A DNA stretch of 54,704 nt from Collinsella sp. An268 (lineage in GTDB: Bacteria > Actinomycetota > Coriobacteriia > Coriobacteriales > Coriobacteriaceae), in the NCBI RefSeq assembly GCF_002159765.1, contig NZ_NFJH01000012.1, forward strand, positions 1 through 54,704. The letters run 5' to 3'. Below the pieces are notes generated by a model. The model did no database searches, was not told where the DNA came from, and saw nothing but the letters and a program-made list of their open reading frames with translations. A program made the translations under genes and the position numbers. This document shows, piece after piece, positions 7,463 through 16,499 of the stretch (the first letter of the stretch is position 1; every line of letters starts with the position of its first letter).

Positions 7463-8956
7463 TCACTTGCCTTTGCCAACCAGAGACTTCACGAGCCCGA
7501 TCTCTGAGCCGTTAAAGTAGACGGAAAATAAAGCAACAACATATACGACAAGAAAGACCATGGCGCATAGCAACAGCCCGAGCCACCCCTCGATAGGAAC
7601 GCCATTTGAAACAATAGCCGTCACAACAATCGCGATTCCTACAGCAACAAGCCAAAAGGGATAAGCAGATTTTAAAAAATTAAACAGCCTGAAACCAAGG
7701 TACTTCTTGTAAAGAACGCATTGCCCAGCCGTACGTACAAAATAAGATAAGCATATTGCAGCGCAGGCCCCAGCCGCTCCGAACCTGCCCGCGAGCAAAA
7801 ACCCTAAAACGATATTCATCATCGCCATCGTGATGTAAATCACACCCCGCTGCTTAACATAGCCCGCAGCAACGATTGCGGTGTTCTCCACAAGTAAAGG
7901 CAAATCGAATACGCTCGGTATTATTATGAATAGCGTGCAGATGACTAGCATTCCATATTCTGGCCCGACCCAGCACGCGACAAAACGCGAACCGATTGCG
8001 AGAAAACCCCCGACAATACCGCCGATTATCGCAAGCTGGATTCGCCCTATTCGCAAATTGAGACGATGAAGCTCATTGACGTCCTTTGCGTTCAAAATAC
8101 GCGATACTTTAGGCATGAACAGCCCGTTAAGTGCGCTAGCCACTGTATACACATAGCTCTCCAGCGAGGACGCAAGACCGAAGAGCGTGATTTCCCATGC
8201 ATTCGAGACGATAGCAAGCACGGATGGCATAATTGTGAATATAAAACGCTGGCAAATTTGAACGACCATCGACCAGAACGAAAAGCCCAAAACCTCCCTG
8301 TAGGATATTTGGACATCGGAGCGCACCGCATATCTAGCGCTGGTACCGCGAGAGACCACGAGGTATTTCAAAAGCGAGCATACGAGCCCCGTCCCTGCAT
8401 TTATCAATACAATCGCAAAGACGCCTTCATTAAGCAGCAAGGCAACGACTATCAGCGCGACGGCCGCAACTTTTTGGACCAAGTTAATACCGTTTAATGC
8501 GACGAACTTTTCATTAGCCGTCAAAATTCCGTTGAAGGAAATTAGCGGCAACGACACGACGCTGTAGCAGGCGACAACAAAAAACAACCCTTTGAAGATG
8601 CCAAGTTGGTCATCTCCTAAATTTGCGTAAATTACATCAATATTGAAGTAAACAAGGGCGAGCAGAGCAAACACCACTGTCGCGATGGCGATATACAGCT
8701 TTAAAACCACCCCGAGAAACGCGTTCGCCCTTCGTTCATCGCCCTTCGCATAGTAGGCAGACAGAAAGCGGGACACAGCATCGCCCAAGCCAAAATCCAG
8801 AAGAAAGAGATTTACCGCAGACATAGCGAGGGTATACAGGCCATAGTCATCTGATCCGATACATGAAATCATCCAGGGTGTGTACAAAAGACCGCTTAAT
8901 GCATTGAAGACAACACCCGCATAGGAAAGTAGAGCGCCTTTTTTCAAATCATTCAT
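7463..8956 (-). CDS. wzx: Polysaccharide flippase, Wzx/MATE-like
   Basis: A 497-aa integral membrane protein with about 12-14 hydrophobic segments. It starts with the typical MNDLKKGALLSYAGVVFNALSGLLYTPWMI, in which the first helix has the pattern of Wzx/RfbX oligosaccharide-unit flippases. Charged residues recur in loops, for example DYGLYTLAMS and the DFGLGDAVSRF motif characteristic of the family. It would flip the undecaprenyl-linked repeat unit across the membrane for polymerisation by Wzy, encoded further upstream in the same operon. It is AT-richer than the chromosomal genes. The ribosome binding site is weak, suggesting coupled translation. Confidence 0.9.
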   Translation of the reverse strand: MNDLKKGALLSYAGVVFNALSGLLYTPWMISCIGSDDYGLYTLAMSAVNLFLLDFGLGDAVSRFLSAYYAKGDERRANAFLGVVLKLYIAIATVVFALLALVYFNIDVIYANLGDDQLGIFKGLFFVVACYSVVSLPLISFNGILTANEKFVALNGINLVQKVAAVALIVVALLLNEGVFAIVLINAGTGLVCSLLKYLVVSRGTSARYAVRSDVQISYREVLGFSFWSMVVQICQRFIFTIMPSVLAIVSNAWEITLFGLASSLESYVYTVASALNGLFMPKVSRILNAKDVNELHRLNLRIGRIQLAIIGGIVGGFLAIGSRFVACWVGPEYGMLVICTLFIIIPSVFDLPLLVENTAIVAAGYVKQRGVIYITMAMMNIVLGFLLAGRFGAAGACAAICLSYFVRTAGQCVLYKKYLGFRLFNFLKSAYPFWLVAVGIAIVVTAIVSNGVPIEGWLGLLLCAMVFLVVYVVALFSVYFNGSEIGLVKSLVGKGK

Positions 8957-9003
8957 ATGCTACAACTCAAATACACAGGTTGGCGTTGGGATTTATCTCA
9001 ATA

Positions 9004-9513
9004 CTAAGGCAATTTGCGAATCAGCTTCGCAGGGACACCACCAACAAGGCTATCCCCTTCAACGTCTCTGACAACACATGCGCACGCAGCAACCATACAC
9101 CCTTCGCCAACCACAACATTGGTTACAAAGGTGCTTCGAGCGCCAATCCAGGTACCGCTACCAATCTTTTGATTGTAAATCTCACCCTCACCAGCGCGCC
9201 TACCATGCGTCCCCATAACATGACCGCCAGTGTTGAAATGCACATCGGGCGCGATGTCGCAATTGTCACCAATGTATACCTTGCCGTTCCCGTTAACAGA
9301 GAAATTGCGTCCAATCCAACAATTCTTGCCAATGATAGCAGTTCCGCTCAAATACACGGGTCCAACCACTTTTGTCCCAGAGCCAATCGAATGACCAAGC
9401 GAGTTCAGGAGCTTTCGTTTCAGTTCAAAAGCATCCGTCCCAGCAAGGGGGCCGTTTACTAGATGGATGAATAGCATTCTCTTAACTGCCCCGATAATCC
9501 TTCGAACTATCAT
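9004..9513 (-). CDS. Hexapeptide-repeat acyltransferase
   Basis: A 169-aa left-handed beta-helix acyltransferase. Hexapeptide repeats run from about residue 45 (GSGTKVVGPVYLSGTAIIGKNCWIGRNFSV) to about 155. The likely catalytic His is in FNTGGHVMGTHGRR, and the C-terminal VVGGVPAKLIRKL signature is typical of the maltose/serine acetyltransferase-like group. It probably O-acetylates a sugar in the capsule repeat unit. It lies between the flippase and a GT4 gene with minimal spacing (7 bases to the GT4 stop). The exact acceptor cannot be read from sequence. Confidence 0.88.
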   Translation of the reverse strand: MIVRRIIGAVKRMLFIHLVNGPLAGTDAFELKRKLLNSLGHSIGSGTKVVGPVYLSGTAIIGKNCWIGRNFSVNGNGKVYIGDNCDIAPDVHFNTGGHVMGTHGRRAGEGEIYNQKIGSGTWIGARSTFVTNVVVGEGCMVAACACVVRDVEGDSLVGGVPAKLIRKLP

Positions 9514-9520
9514 CGTCTTT

Positions 9521-10744
9521 TTAATCCTGCCTCTTCATAGAATCGAAAACTGCCGCCTCGGCCTCTTCGTTACTGATGTCGTAAGCCTTGCTGCATGGAC
9601 CAGCTGTAAAGGGATTTGCTCGTTTCCCGACTATTGAGTCAGACAGCTCCAAGAGCCTACTTGCCGCAGAATGCGCCCCCCATTCGCCGTGCACGGTTTC
9701 CCTTGCAGCCCTGCCTAGCCGAATCCTTAAATCGTCATCGATTGCAAGCAGCCTAACTTGTCTCTGAAGACTCTCTATGCAACCACACGGATATATCAAT
9801 CCGTTAACCCCGTGCCTTATCAGGAAGTTCGTGGAACCGCATGCATGGCTCGCCACCACAGCTGTGCCACATCCCATAGCCTCGTTAAGAACTGCACCCC
9901 AGCCCTCCCTATAGTCGCTAGTGAAAAGAAACACATCCGATTCTGCCATGGCGCTCTTCACCTCGTCAGGGCCTTTGGAACCCAGCATCTCAACCCGGCC
10001 GATTAGACCAGCGGCTTTTACAGCCTCCTGAACACCCGCGAACTCAACGCCGTTTCCTATAATCCGAAGATTAAAAGGAATGCTTTCAACATACAGCGAC
10101 CTGGCAAGTTCAACCGCATCATACGGCCGTTTCCAATCCAATAAACGCCCCGCCCATAATATACTCAGTTCGGAGGAACCGCCTTTGCGCAAAGGTCCGC
10201 AAACATTCTTCTCCATAACGGGGGGAAGCTCAGGAAAATAGCCCCATTTATATTTCTTACCCGGAAACGCGCCAATTTTAGAAAAATCCGAAGCGGCATA
10301 GCTGCTTGCGCATAACAAATGCAGGTTTTTCCTGCTGAAGCGGGAAAACAGCCATTTGTATTTCAGCAACCTGAGAGGGTTCCGCAAAACCCTATCGCCG
10401 TCTTTGAGCAAGCGCTCTGCATAAACGAAAGTCAACCTATCTGACCATACTCGACGAATCACCGAGCGCAATGCCGGCGCACCAGCATTGATTACAATGT
10501 CGGCATCGTATATCGCTCTGGCCGTCTCCTCATCCTCACCGTCATATGCCTTGATTACAAAAGGGTACATATCGTTGTAATTGGCATAACCCATCCTCAG
10601 CCTCTCTTCGGGGATTGGCTGTGTTGCGACGAATCTGAATGACCCATCAAGTAAATCTAAGAATTCCTCGCAAAGGGGAAGCTGATGGTGGTTCAAAAAA
10701 TTCGATATGAGAACAAGCTTAATTTGCTCGCACGTTGTCTGCAT
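9521..10744 (-). CDS. GT4-family glycosyltransferase
   Basis: A 407-aa retaining glycosyltransferase of GT-B fold. The N-terminal domain begins LVLISNFLNHHQLPLCEEF. The C-terminal nucleotide-sugar domain starts near residue 195 (ELSILWAGRLLDWKRPYDAVELA) and carries the E-x7-E region EGWGAVLNEAMGCGTAVVAS followed by GVNGLIY, both typical of GT4. It presumably adds one sugar to the lipid-linked repeat on the cytoplasmic side. About 30 residues at the C-terminus, after the usual end of the domain, are not recognisable. It sits between the chimeric GT4 gene and the acetyltransferase. Confidence 0.9.
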   Translation of the reverse strand: MQTTCEQIKLVLISNFLNHHQLPLCEEFLDLLDGSFRFVATQPIPEERLRMGYANYNDMYPFVIKAYDGEDEETARAIYDADIVINAGAPALRSVIRRVWSDRLTFVYAERLLKDGDRVLRNPLRLLKYKWLFSRFSRKNLHLLCASSYAASDFSKIGAFPGKKYKWGYFPELPPVMEKNVCGPLRKGGSSELSILWAGRLLDWKRPYDAVELARSLYVESIPFNLRIIGNGVEFAGVQEAVKAAGLIGRVEMLGSKGPDEVKSAMAESDVFLFTSDYREGWGAVLNEAMGCGTAVVASHACGSTNFLIRHGVNGLIYPCGCIESLQRQVRLLAIDDDLRIRLGRAARETVHGEWGAHSAASRLLELSDSIVGKRANPFTAGPCSKAYDISNEEAEAAVFDSMKRQD

Positions 10745-10771
10745 AGCTCTTCTCCCGTGCAGGCCTCTTTA

Positions 10772-12187
10772 TCATATTGAAGGCGCCTTTGCCTTATTTC
10801 GGCACGGCGAACAATGACTACGCGAATATGCTTGCAAAGCAATCCGCGCTAAAGCAGCTTCGTAATCACCGCAGCAAAAACTACATGGGGCCTCGATCGT
10901 CTCACTGCAGCCGCCCGTGTCGTAGGTTACCACGGGCGTTCCGCAGGCCTCTGCCTCTAGATTTACCGTAGGAAAGTTGTCCTCCACAGTCGGGTTAAAA
11001 AAGATATCCGCCGCACTATAAATTGCAGCAAGCTGCACTGCGGAATCTGTTCTAGATGCCAAAACCACTCGCCCCCCCCTGGCGAGTTTTACGATTGTCG
11101 CCTTCAACGTCGACAGATCGGCGGGCACAACCGTGGCAGCATCCGAATCGGAAATCTCGGCACATGCAGAACCTGCGGTCACTATGACGGGGGTCCCGCA
11201 GGCTTGCGCTTCGGCAACTGTCATGTCGAATGTTTCCTCCACACCAGGGTGCACAAATACGTCGGCAGCGCTGTACGCCTCCGCCAGCTGTTCTTTGTTC
11301 TCGGTTTTGGGAAGCGCGACCAATATGTTGGCAAGTTTACCAATTTGCTTCTCGGAAAGCCCTACCAGCACGATGACGAACCTGCCGCTATCTAGCTCAC
11401 TTGCGAGTCGGACAAAGTCACCGAGACCTTTTCGATCGCTCCAAGGACTTGCTACGCCAAGCACCATGAATCGATTACCAATACCATATCGAACACGGAA
11501 ATCGCTCGGAGTGGGTTTGAACACGGATGCATCTATTGTGTTGTGACGTACTTCCACGGGATACTTGGCTAGAAAGCTCTCACCTACTAAATCGGCAAGC
11601 CATTTTGAGGGGGTTATAAGCCTCATACGCTCGGCTGGCACGAGAGTAAAGTACTTCTTCTTCTGCTCGAAATTCCACGAACAGGTGAACGGCGAGTACG
11701 TCATGGGATATGCATGCAGCTGAGGGCACTTCTTCGAGTACGCGCAATGGGTCCTCCATTGCGCGCACTTCACATATGTGAAGTACGCACAATGGCCCGT
11801 AAACGCCCAACAGTCGTGCAGGGTCCACTCGACCTTGCAATCGTGCTCAGCAAGCCAGCCAAATAACATCGGAATATTCACGTAGTACCCATGGATATTG
11901 TGCAGATGGACCACGTCTGGCCCGATTTCATCAAGGCGTCTCAGTAGCTTCCGTGTCGCAAAGGACGAGTAGAACCCGTGCTTGCCCGTAAGTCTGTCCA
12001 ACAAAGCATGGGTCTTGCAGCCAGCCTCATTGGCAAACTTCCATTCCCCTTTGTTCTTGGGGCTACGTCCCCTTCCCCAGAAAGCATAGGAAGTGTCCCC
12101 ATTCGCCAGCCTGTCCTTGTGCTCATTCAGCATGATGCCACCAGTCGAACCGTTTGGGACGCAGTTAATCTGCACATATACCGCCAA
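10772..12187 (-). CDS. GT4-family glycosyltransferase with a duplicated, chimeric C-terminus
   Basis: The N-terminus reads VQINCVPNGSTGG, then VVHLHNIHGYYVN and TLHDCWAFTGHC, as in the WcaC-like GT4 group. The C-domain begins FMVLGVASPWSDRKG. Unusually, the GT4 nucleotide-sugar motif occurs twice in tandem: AAYSAADVFVHPGVEETFDMTVAEAQACGTPVI near residue 330, and again IYSAADIFFNPTVEDNFPTVNLEAEACGTPVVTY about 85 residues later, followed by a short, atypical Cys-rich end. This looks like recombination between two homologous glycosyltransferase genes. The TTG at 12187 is chosen because GAGGAGG within the end of capF precedes it by 9 bases and the family N-terminus starts there. Function of the chimera is uncertain. 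Confidence 0.85.
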   Translation of the reverse strand: MAVYVQINCVPNGSTGGIMLNEHKDRLANGDTSYAFWGRGRSPKNKGEWKFANEAGCKTHALLDRLTGKHGFYSSFATRKLLRRLDEIGPDVVHLHNIHGYYVNIPMLFGWLAEHDCKVEWTLHDCWAFTGHCAYFTYVKCAQWRTHCAYSKKCPQLHAYPMTYSPFTCSWNFEQKKKYFTLVPAERMRLITPSKWLADLVGESFLAKYPVEVRHNTIDASVFKPTPSDFRVRYGIGNRFMVLGVASPWSDRKGLGDFVRLASELDSGRFVIVLVGLSEKQIGKLANILVALPKTENKEQLAEAYSAADVFVHPGVEETFDMTVAEAQACGTPVIVTAGSACAEISDSDAATVVPADLSTLKATIVKLARGGRVVLASRTDSAVQLAAIYSAADIFFNPTVEDNFPTVNLEAEACGTPVVTYDTGGCSETIEAPCSFCCGDYEAALARIALQAYSRSHCSPCRNKAKAPSI

Positions 12188-12191
12188 ATCC

Positions 12192-13415
12192 TTATACCTC
12201 CTCGTAGTAAGTGTCAGGATTCTCGGGATCGAAAGGCTCATTGGCCCACATCACGGTGACAAGGTCATCAGCTTTACTGAGGTTAGTAATCGAGTGCGTG
12301 TATCCGGGAATCATCTCTACCACACGCATGTCCTCGCCGCGCACCACGAACTCAGCCACCGGGTAGGGATTCCCATCGCTATCCAAGCCAACCCTACGCA
12401 ACTTGATACTCGCGGCGCCTGATACTACAAGAAATTTTTCCCACTTGCTCATGTGCCAATGGTTGCCCTTGGTTATACCGGGTTTGCTCACGTTAACGGA
12501 CACCTGCCCGCGCTCCGGCGTGCGCAGGAACTCGGTAAAGCTACCACGCGCGTCTGCATTGGAACGAAGCTCATAAGCGAAACGCTCGGATTCATAGTAG
12601 CTCAAGAAGGTCGAGTAGAGTTTCTTGGAGAAGCCGTCCTCGAGCAAGTCGGGTACCACCAGCGTTTCGCGGGCATCGCGAAAACCTTCAAGCATGGCAA
12701 CGATCTCACCCAGCGTTGCTTTCTGCGCACCAGGCGCATAGCAATACCTTCCCGCTGCGTCAGGAACGCACTCGAGCCCCTCGTAGCAGCAGCGACGCGT
12801 TTCACCCAGGAGAGCATCAAGCATGGCCGCAACGAGGTCGTCTATATAGAGCAGCTCAAGCTCCACACTCGGATCGCTAACTTTAAACTCGCGGTTATTG
12901 GCGATGGCATCGCAGAACGTTGCCACAGCGGAGTTGTAGTTGGGGCGACACCACTTGCCATACAGGTTCGGAAAGCGATAGACGTAAGCCTCTGCACCAG
13001 TTCTTGCGGCGTAATCGAACAGCAGCTCCTCACCCGCCAGCTTACTTTCGCCGTACGGGCTACCCGCATAGCGGCCCTGAAGGGTCGCCTGCACGCTGCT
13101 GGACAACATCACTGGGCATGTGTTCTTGTGGTGCTCGAGCAGACCAAGGAGAACCTCGCCAAAGCCTCGGTTGCCCTCCATAAACTCTTTCGCGTCCTTG
13201 GGTCGATTGATACCTGCCAGGTTGATTACGAAATCCGCCGTTGAGCAGTAGAAGCTCAGCTCCTCCTGCGTGCCATCGCGGTCGTATTCATAAATCGTGA
13301 GCGGCAGCAGAGATTGGTATTTCTTCCTGCGGTCCTTACCATCCCGAATGTTTTTCAAGGCCTCACATAGGTTCCTGCCAACAAAGCCTTTAGAGCCGGT
13401 AATAAGCACCCGCAT
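12192..13415 (-). CDS. capF: CapF-like UDP-2-acetamido-2,6-dideoxy-hexulose reductase (SDR plus cupin)
   Basis: Two-domain enzyme of 407 aa. The N-terminal extended-SDR domain starts MRVLITGSKGFVGRN and includes the INLAGINRP segment and the substrate region SPYGESKLAGEELL, with its YxxxK-like pair. The C-terminal cupin domain, from about residue 285, has the metal-binding KPGITKGNHWHMSKWEKFLVVSG pattern and a GYTHSITN histidine. In S. aureus this enzyme follows CapE in UDP-L-FucNAc synthesis: the cupin epimerises and the SDR domain reduces at C4. The start at 13415 is one base after the capE stop, so translation is probably coupled. Confidence 0.9.
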   Translation of the reverse strand: MRVLITGSKGFVGRNLCEALKNIRDGKDRRKKYQSLLPLTIYEYDRDGTQEELSFYCSTADFVINLAGINRPKDAKEFMEGNRGFGEVLLGLLEHHKNTCPVMLSSSVQATLQGRYAGSPYGESKLAGEELLFDYAARTGAEAYVYRFPNLYGKWCRPNYNSAVATFCDAIANNREFKVSDPSVELELLYIDDLVAAMLDALLGETRRCCYEGLECVPDAAGRYCYAPGAQKATLGEIVAMLEGFRDARETLVVPDLLEDGFSKKLYSTFLSYYESERFAYELRSNADARGSFTEFLRTPERGQVSVNVSKPGITKGNHWHMSKWEKFLVVSGAASIKLRRVGLDSDGNPYPVAEFVVRGEDMRVVEMIPGYTHSITNLSKADDLVTVMWANEPFDPENPDTYYEEV

Positions 13416-13416
13416 C

Positions 13417-14469
13417 TTACTGCACCGCCTCGCGCTCGCGGCCCTCAAGGGCCAGCTGCACGTACTCGGCAGTCTTGATTTTCTCCACGGTACCCGCCAC
13501 GTCCAAACGAGTAGTGTTATGCGAGGTATAGCTCTCGTCTGCTTGGGTCTTCACATCACCCTCGACGGTGAAGCTATCATAGTTCAGGTCGCGTGAGTCA
13601 CAACAAACACGGAAGTAATTGCCCATATCCTCGGCTCTCAGACGCTCCTCGCGCGTCATGAGCGTCTCGTAGAGTTTCTCGCCGTGGCGTGTGCCGATTA
13701 CCTGCGTTCCTACATGACCGAACACCTCCTGCACAGCTTCAGCTAGGTCGCCAATGGTGCTAGCCGGCGCCTTTTGAATGAACAAGTCACCCGGGTTGGC
13801 ATGCTCAAAAGCGAACTGCACCAAATCCACTGCCTCATCGAGGTTCATGAGAAAACGCGTCATGTTGGGGTCAGTGACGGTAAGCGGCTCGCCCTTGCGA
13901 ATTCGGTCGATGAACAGCGGAATCACGCTGCCACGCGAGCACATAACATTTCCATAGCGGGTGCAGCAGATAGTAGTACGACCGGCGCCATTACGGGCGT
14001 TGGCATAGATGATGGACTCCATCATGGCCTTCGACTTGCCCATGGCGTTAATGGGGTACGCAGCCTTGTCGGTGGACAGGCATACCACACGCTCAACCCC
14101 CTCGTCAATTGCGGCATGAAGGACGTTATCAGTACCAATAACGTTTGTACGCACGGCTTCCATAGGGAAAAACTCGCATGAAGGCACTTGTTTGAGCGCG
14201 GCTGCATGGAAGATGTAATCGACGCCGTGCATCGCATCGCGCACCGACTGAGCATTGCGCACATCGCCAATGAAGAAACGCACTTTGGATGCTAGCTCAG
14301 GACTTCTCTCCTGCAGCCAGTGTCGCATGTCGTCCTGCTTTTTCTCGTCACGGCTGAAAATACGAATCTCAGCAAGATCGGTATGTACGAAATGCTTCAA
14401 CACGGTCGAGCCGAAACTGCCCGTACCACCGGTGATGAGTAGAGTCTTATCTTTGTAACTAGTTGTCAT
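13417..14469 (-). CDS. capE: CapE-like UDP-GlcNAc 4,6-dehydratase/5-epimerase
   Basis: Soluble extended SDR of 350 aa. The NAD(P) loop is GGTGSFG (residues 14-20). The catalytic STDK (132-135) is followed by AYPINAMGKSK, with Met in place of the usual Tyr of YxxxK (M143, K147), which is diagnostic of inverting 4,6-dehydratases such as CapE. It lacks the transmembrane N-terminus of WbpM-type enzymes. It converts UDP-GlcNAc to UDP-2-acetamido-2,6-dideoxy-beta-L-arabino-hexos-4-ulose, the entry step to UDP-L-FucNAc. Its start overlaps the end of the Wzy gene by 11 bases and capF follows immediately. Confidence 0.92.
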   Translation of the reverse strand: MTTSYKDKTLLITGGTGSFGSTVLKHFVHTDLAEIRIFSRDEKKQDDMRHWLQERSPELASKVRFFIGDVRNAQSVRDAMHGVDYIFHAAALKQVPSCEFFPMEAVRTNVIGTDNVLHAAIDEGVERVVCLSTDKAAYPINAMGKSKAMMESIIYANARNGAGRTTICCTRYGNVMCSRGSVIPLFIDRIRKGEPLTVTDPNMTRFLMNLDEAVDLVQFAFEHANPGDLFIQKAPASTIGDLAEAVQEVFGHVGTQVIGTRHGEKLYETLMTREERLRAEDMGNYFRVCCDSRDLNYDSFTVEGDVKTQADESYTSHNTTRLDVAGTVEKIKTAEYVQLALEGREREAVQ

Positions 14470-15679
14470 TATTCTCCAATCGTGTATTCGCTTTTGTTAA
14501 TCGATTCGATTCCCAATCAATCAGCCCGCAAAAATAAGCAAATGCCATAAACAGCAACGGACTTCCCTGCATTACCGGCTCAACAAAGAACTGGGCCATC
14601 AAGATGATGAGAAAAGACAGAATGATGCTTTGCTCGTATACATCCGAACGAGATGTCACTTGAATCGTTTTCGCGATGCTTTGCACAGCAATCAAAACGA
14701 GAAATACCAAAGGCAACAGCCCCGCCTCGTCAAACGTATCGAGCCAGAGGTTGTGCGCATACCCGTATCCCGACGTGGTGCCAATCACGTTTCCGCCGAG
14801 AATTCCCTCCGAAAAATGCGCGATGTAATACAGCCACCTCTGCGACCTGTCGTCATCGCCCACGCCTTGGTAACTAAATCTATGGGCCATGTAGGAAGTC
14901 TCGAAACTGCTCTTTAGTGATAGAAAATCAGCCTGATACAGCGCAAACGCCACAACGCACAGAATGAAGATGAGCGCTGCGCCCTTCATCGCGTCAAATA
15001 TCGACTTGTTGACGTTGCCAAGTTTTATCGCTAGCAAAACCAGACCGGAAAGAGCCATCAGAACGAAGAATGATCTTCCACCTAGCATAAAATCATAATA
15101 CAGTGCTGCAACCATCACTGCCAATGTCACTATTTTTAGCAGCCTCTTCCGTTTTGCCAGAAGAACTGCCCACATAATCGCAATCAAAGGGGTGAAGAGG
15201 ATTGCCTGTGCGGTCGCAGCAGAATAACTCCTCGTCCAAAAATCGATGCATTGACCACCACTTCCCGTGCCAGAGAGGATATTTGCGACAAGGTTGAGCA
15301 TCCCATGGGCAGCAAAACCGAAGCAAATTAGGAGAACGAACACACTGGGCGTACATCTGGGAAACAGTCGCAGTGCCATATTGCCAAGAAGGTATGAGCT
15401 GGCTACTCCAATGCCAACGAGAAACAACGATGTCGTCATATCGGTGATGCCGCCAAATAAAACTGTACAGGTGGGATACGCGACAGCAAACAGGTAAAAC
15501 CAAAGGAAGAGACTGCTACGCGGCATTTCTAGCGTACTGCAGAACACCAGCAGAAGAACGCAGCCCACAATAGAAATTAGGTTTCCATAAGCCAAGAAGT
15601 TAACACTGAATAATGCGACCACAAGGATGTAAAACCTTTGCGCGGCGCTCATACTATTTATCAACTTTAAGAATGTCAT
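14459..15679 (-). CDS. wzy: O-antigen/capsule polymerase, Wzy-like
   Basis: A 406-aa membrane protein with about 10-12 predicted helices. A large non-membrane loop in the second half (about residues 270-320) contains RFSYQGVGDDDRSQRWLYY and GYGYAHNLWLDTFDEAGLLPL. The AHN-hydrophobic-L-D-x2-x2-G-hydrophobic pattern is the usual sign of O-antigen ligase/polymerase family proteins. It would polymerise flipped repeat units outside the membrane. It is strongly hydrophobic and AT-rich, as usual for wzy, and its C-terminus overlaps the start of capE. Repeat-unit specificity cannot be inferred. Confidence 0.88.
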   Translation of the reverse strand: MTFLKLINSMSAAQRFYILVVALFSVNFLAYGNLISIVGCVLLLVFCSTLEMPRSSLFLWFYLFAVAYPTCTVLFGGITDMTTSLFLVGIGVASSYLLGNMALRLFPRCTPSVFVLLICFGFAAHGMLNLVANILSGTGSGGQCIDFWTRSYSAATAQAILFTPLIAIMWAVLLAKRKRLLKIVTLAVMVAALYYDFMLGGRSFFVLMALSGLVLLAIKLGNVNKSIFDAMKGAALIFILCVVAFALYQADFLSLKSSFETSYMAHRFSYQGVGDDDRSQRWLYYIAHFSEGILGGNVIGTTSGYGYAHNLWLDTFDEAGLLPLVFLVLIAVQSIAKTIQVTSRSDVYEQSIILSFLIILMAQFFVEPVMQGSPLLFMAFAYFCGLIDWESNRLTKANTRLENNDN

Positions 15680-15707
15680 TACCCTGATTCCGAAAGGCTC
15701 TCAACTT

Positions 15708-16499
15708 TTAATTAAGCCCCGAATAAAATTTGAAGCCGAATTTTGCCATCACGCGCTTCATGGCGCCAATAGCGCCTTTCGGGAGATGCTCGGTCATGCA
15801 CGTACGAACTGCAATCTGTACTTCGTGGGAAAGGGGGCATAGGCCCCTGTTGCCTTGGTACACGGGGTCCTTCCTAAAATAGCGCGCCGCCTTGTGCAGG
15901 ATTTTTCCCTTGCGCACGACATCGAGCGTCTCAAACTCGCCTCCTAGGCTCGCGGCACACACTGCGCCATATTCTCGAGCCTTATCCGTCAATGAGACCT
16001 CATATTGCCACGCGTTTAGACCCTCTCCAACAGTCGCCTTCAGGAATTCGGCGCTCCAGATGCCCGCATAAAGGTTAACCCTATAATTGCCATCCAAATC
16101 AACCCAGTACAGCCCCTCATGTCCCAATATCTTCCTTTTAGGCATGGGCCTTTTGAACAAACGAAGGTAATCGATTTCAAGCTCCCCCATCTGATCAAGA
16201 AGCGAGCTGATCTTCTCTTCGCGCACTCGATTAACTGGATAATAATCATCGAGCGTCAGCAGCACATAGGGAGTCTCAACGCGATCGAGAGCGTAAGCAA
16301 TCCTCTGGGGCATCTCAACCCCCGCGCCAGCTGCCACGATTTCAACGCCCTTGTACGTCCTATCTGTAGGCTTGTCGGTTACGAGCAAAACCTTGAAATT
16401 ACGTTCGGGCCAATTCCTGTTCAGCAGCTCAATATGCCCGTCCCAAAGATCCGAATAGGCATCGCAACTGCTTATCAGCATTGTTATAGCCCTACTCAT
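15708..16499 (-). CDS. Putative glycosyltransferase (GT-A-like)
   Basis: A 263-aa cytosolic protein. The N-terminus ITMLISSCDAYSDLWDGHIELLNRNWP and the motif YVLLTLDDYYPVNRV (DDY in the place of the GT-A DxD) resemble small capsule glycosyltransferases. The middle has PKRKILGHEGLYWVDLDGNYRVNLYAGIWSAEFLK, compatible with an acceptor domain. Its gene overlaps the upstream glycosyltransferase gene by 8 bases, which suggests coupled translation. I cannot name the sugar it transfers. Assignment rests on the DxD-like motif and context and is less certain than for the neighbouring glycosyltransferases. Confidence 0.75.
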   Translation of the reverse strand: MSRAITMLISSCDAYSDLWDGHIELLNRNWPERNFKVLLVTDKPTDRTYKGVEIVAAGAGVEMPQRIAYALDRVETPYVLLTLDDYYPVNRVREEKISSLLDQMGELEIDYLRLFKRPMPKRKILGHEGLYWVDLDGNYRVNLYAGIWSAEFLKATVGEGLNAWQYEVSLTDKAREYGAVCAASLGGEFETLDVVRKGKILHKAARYFRKDPVYQGNRGLCPLSHEVQIAVRTCMTEHLPKGAIGAMKRVMAKFGFKFYSGLN

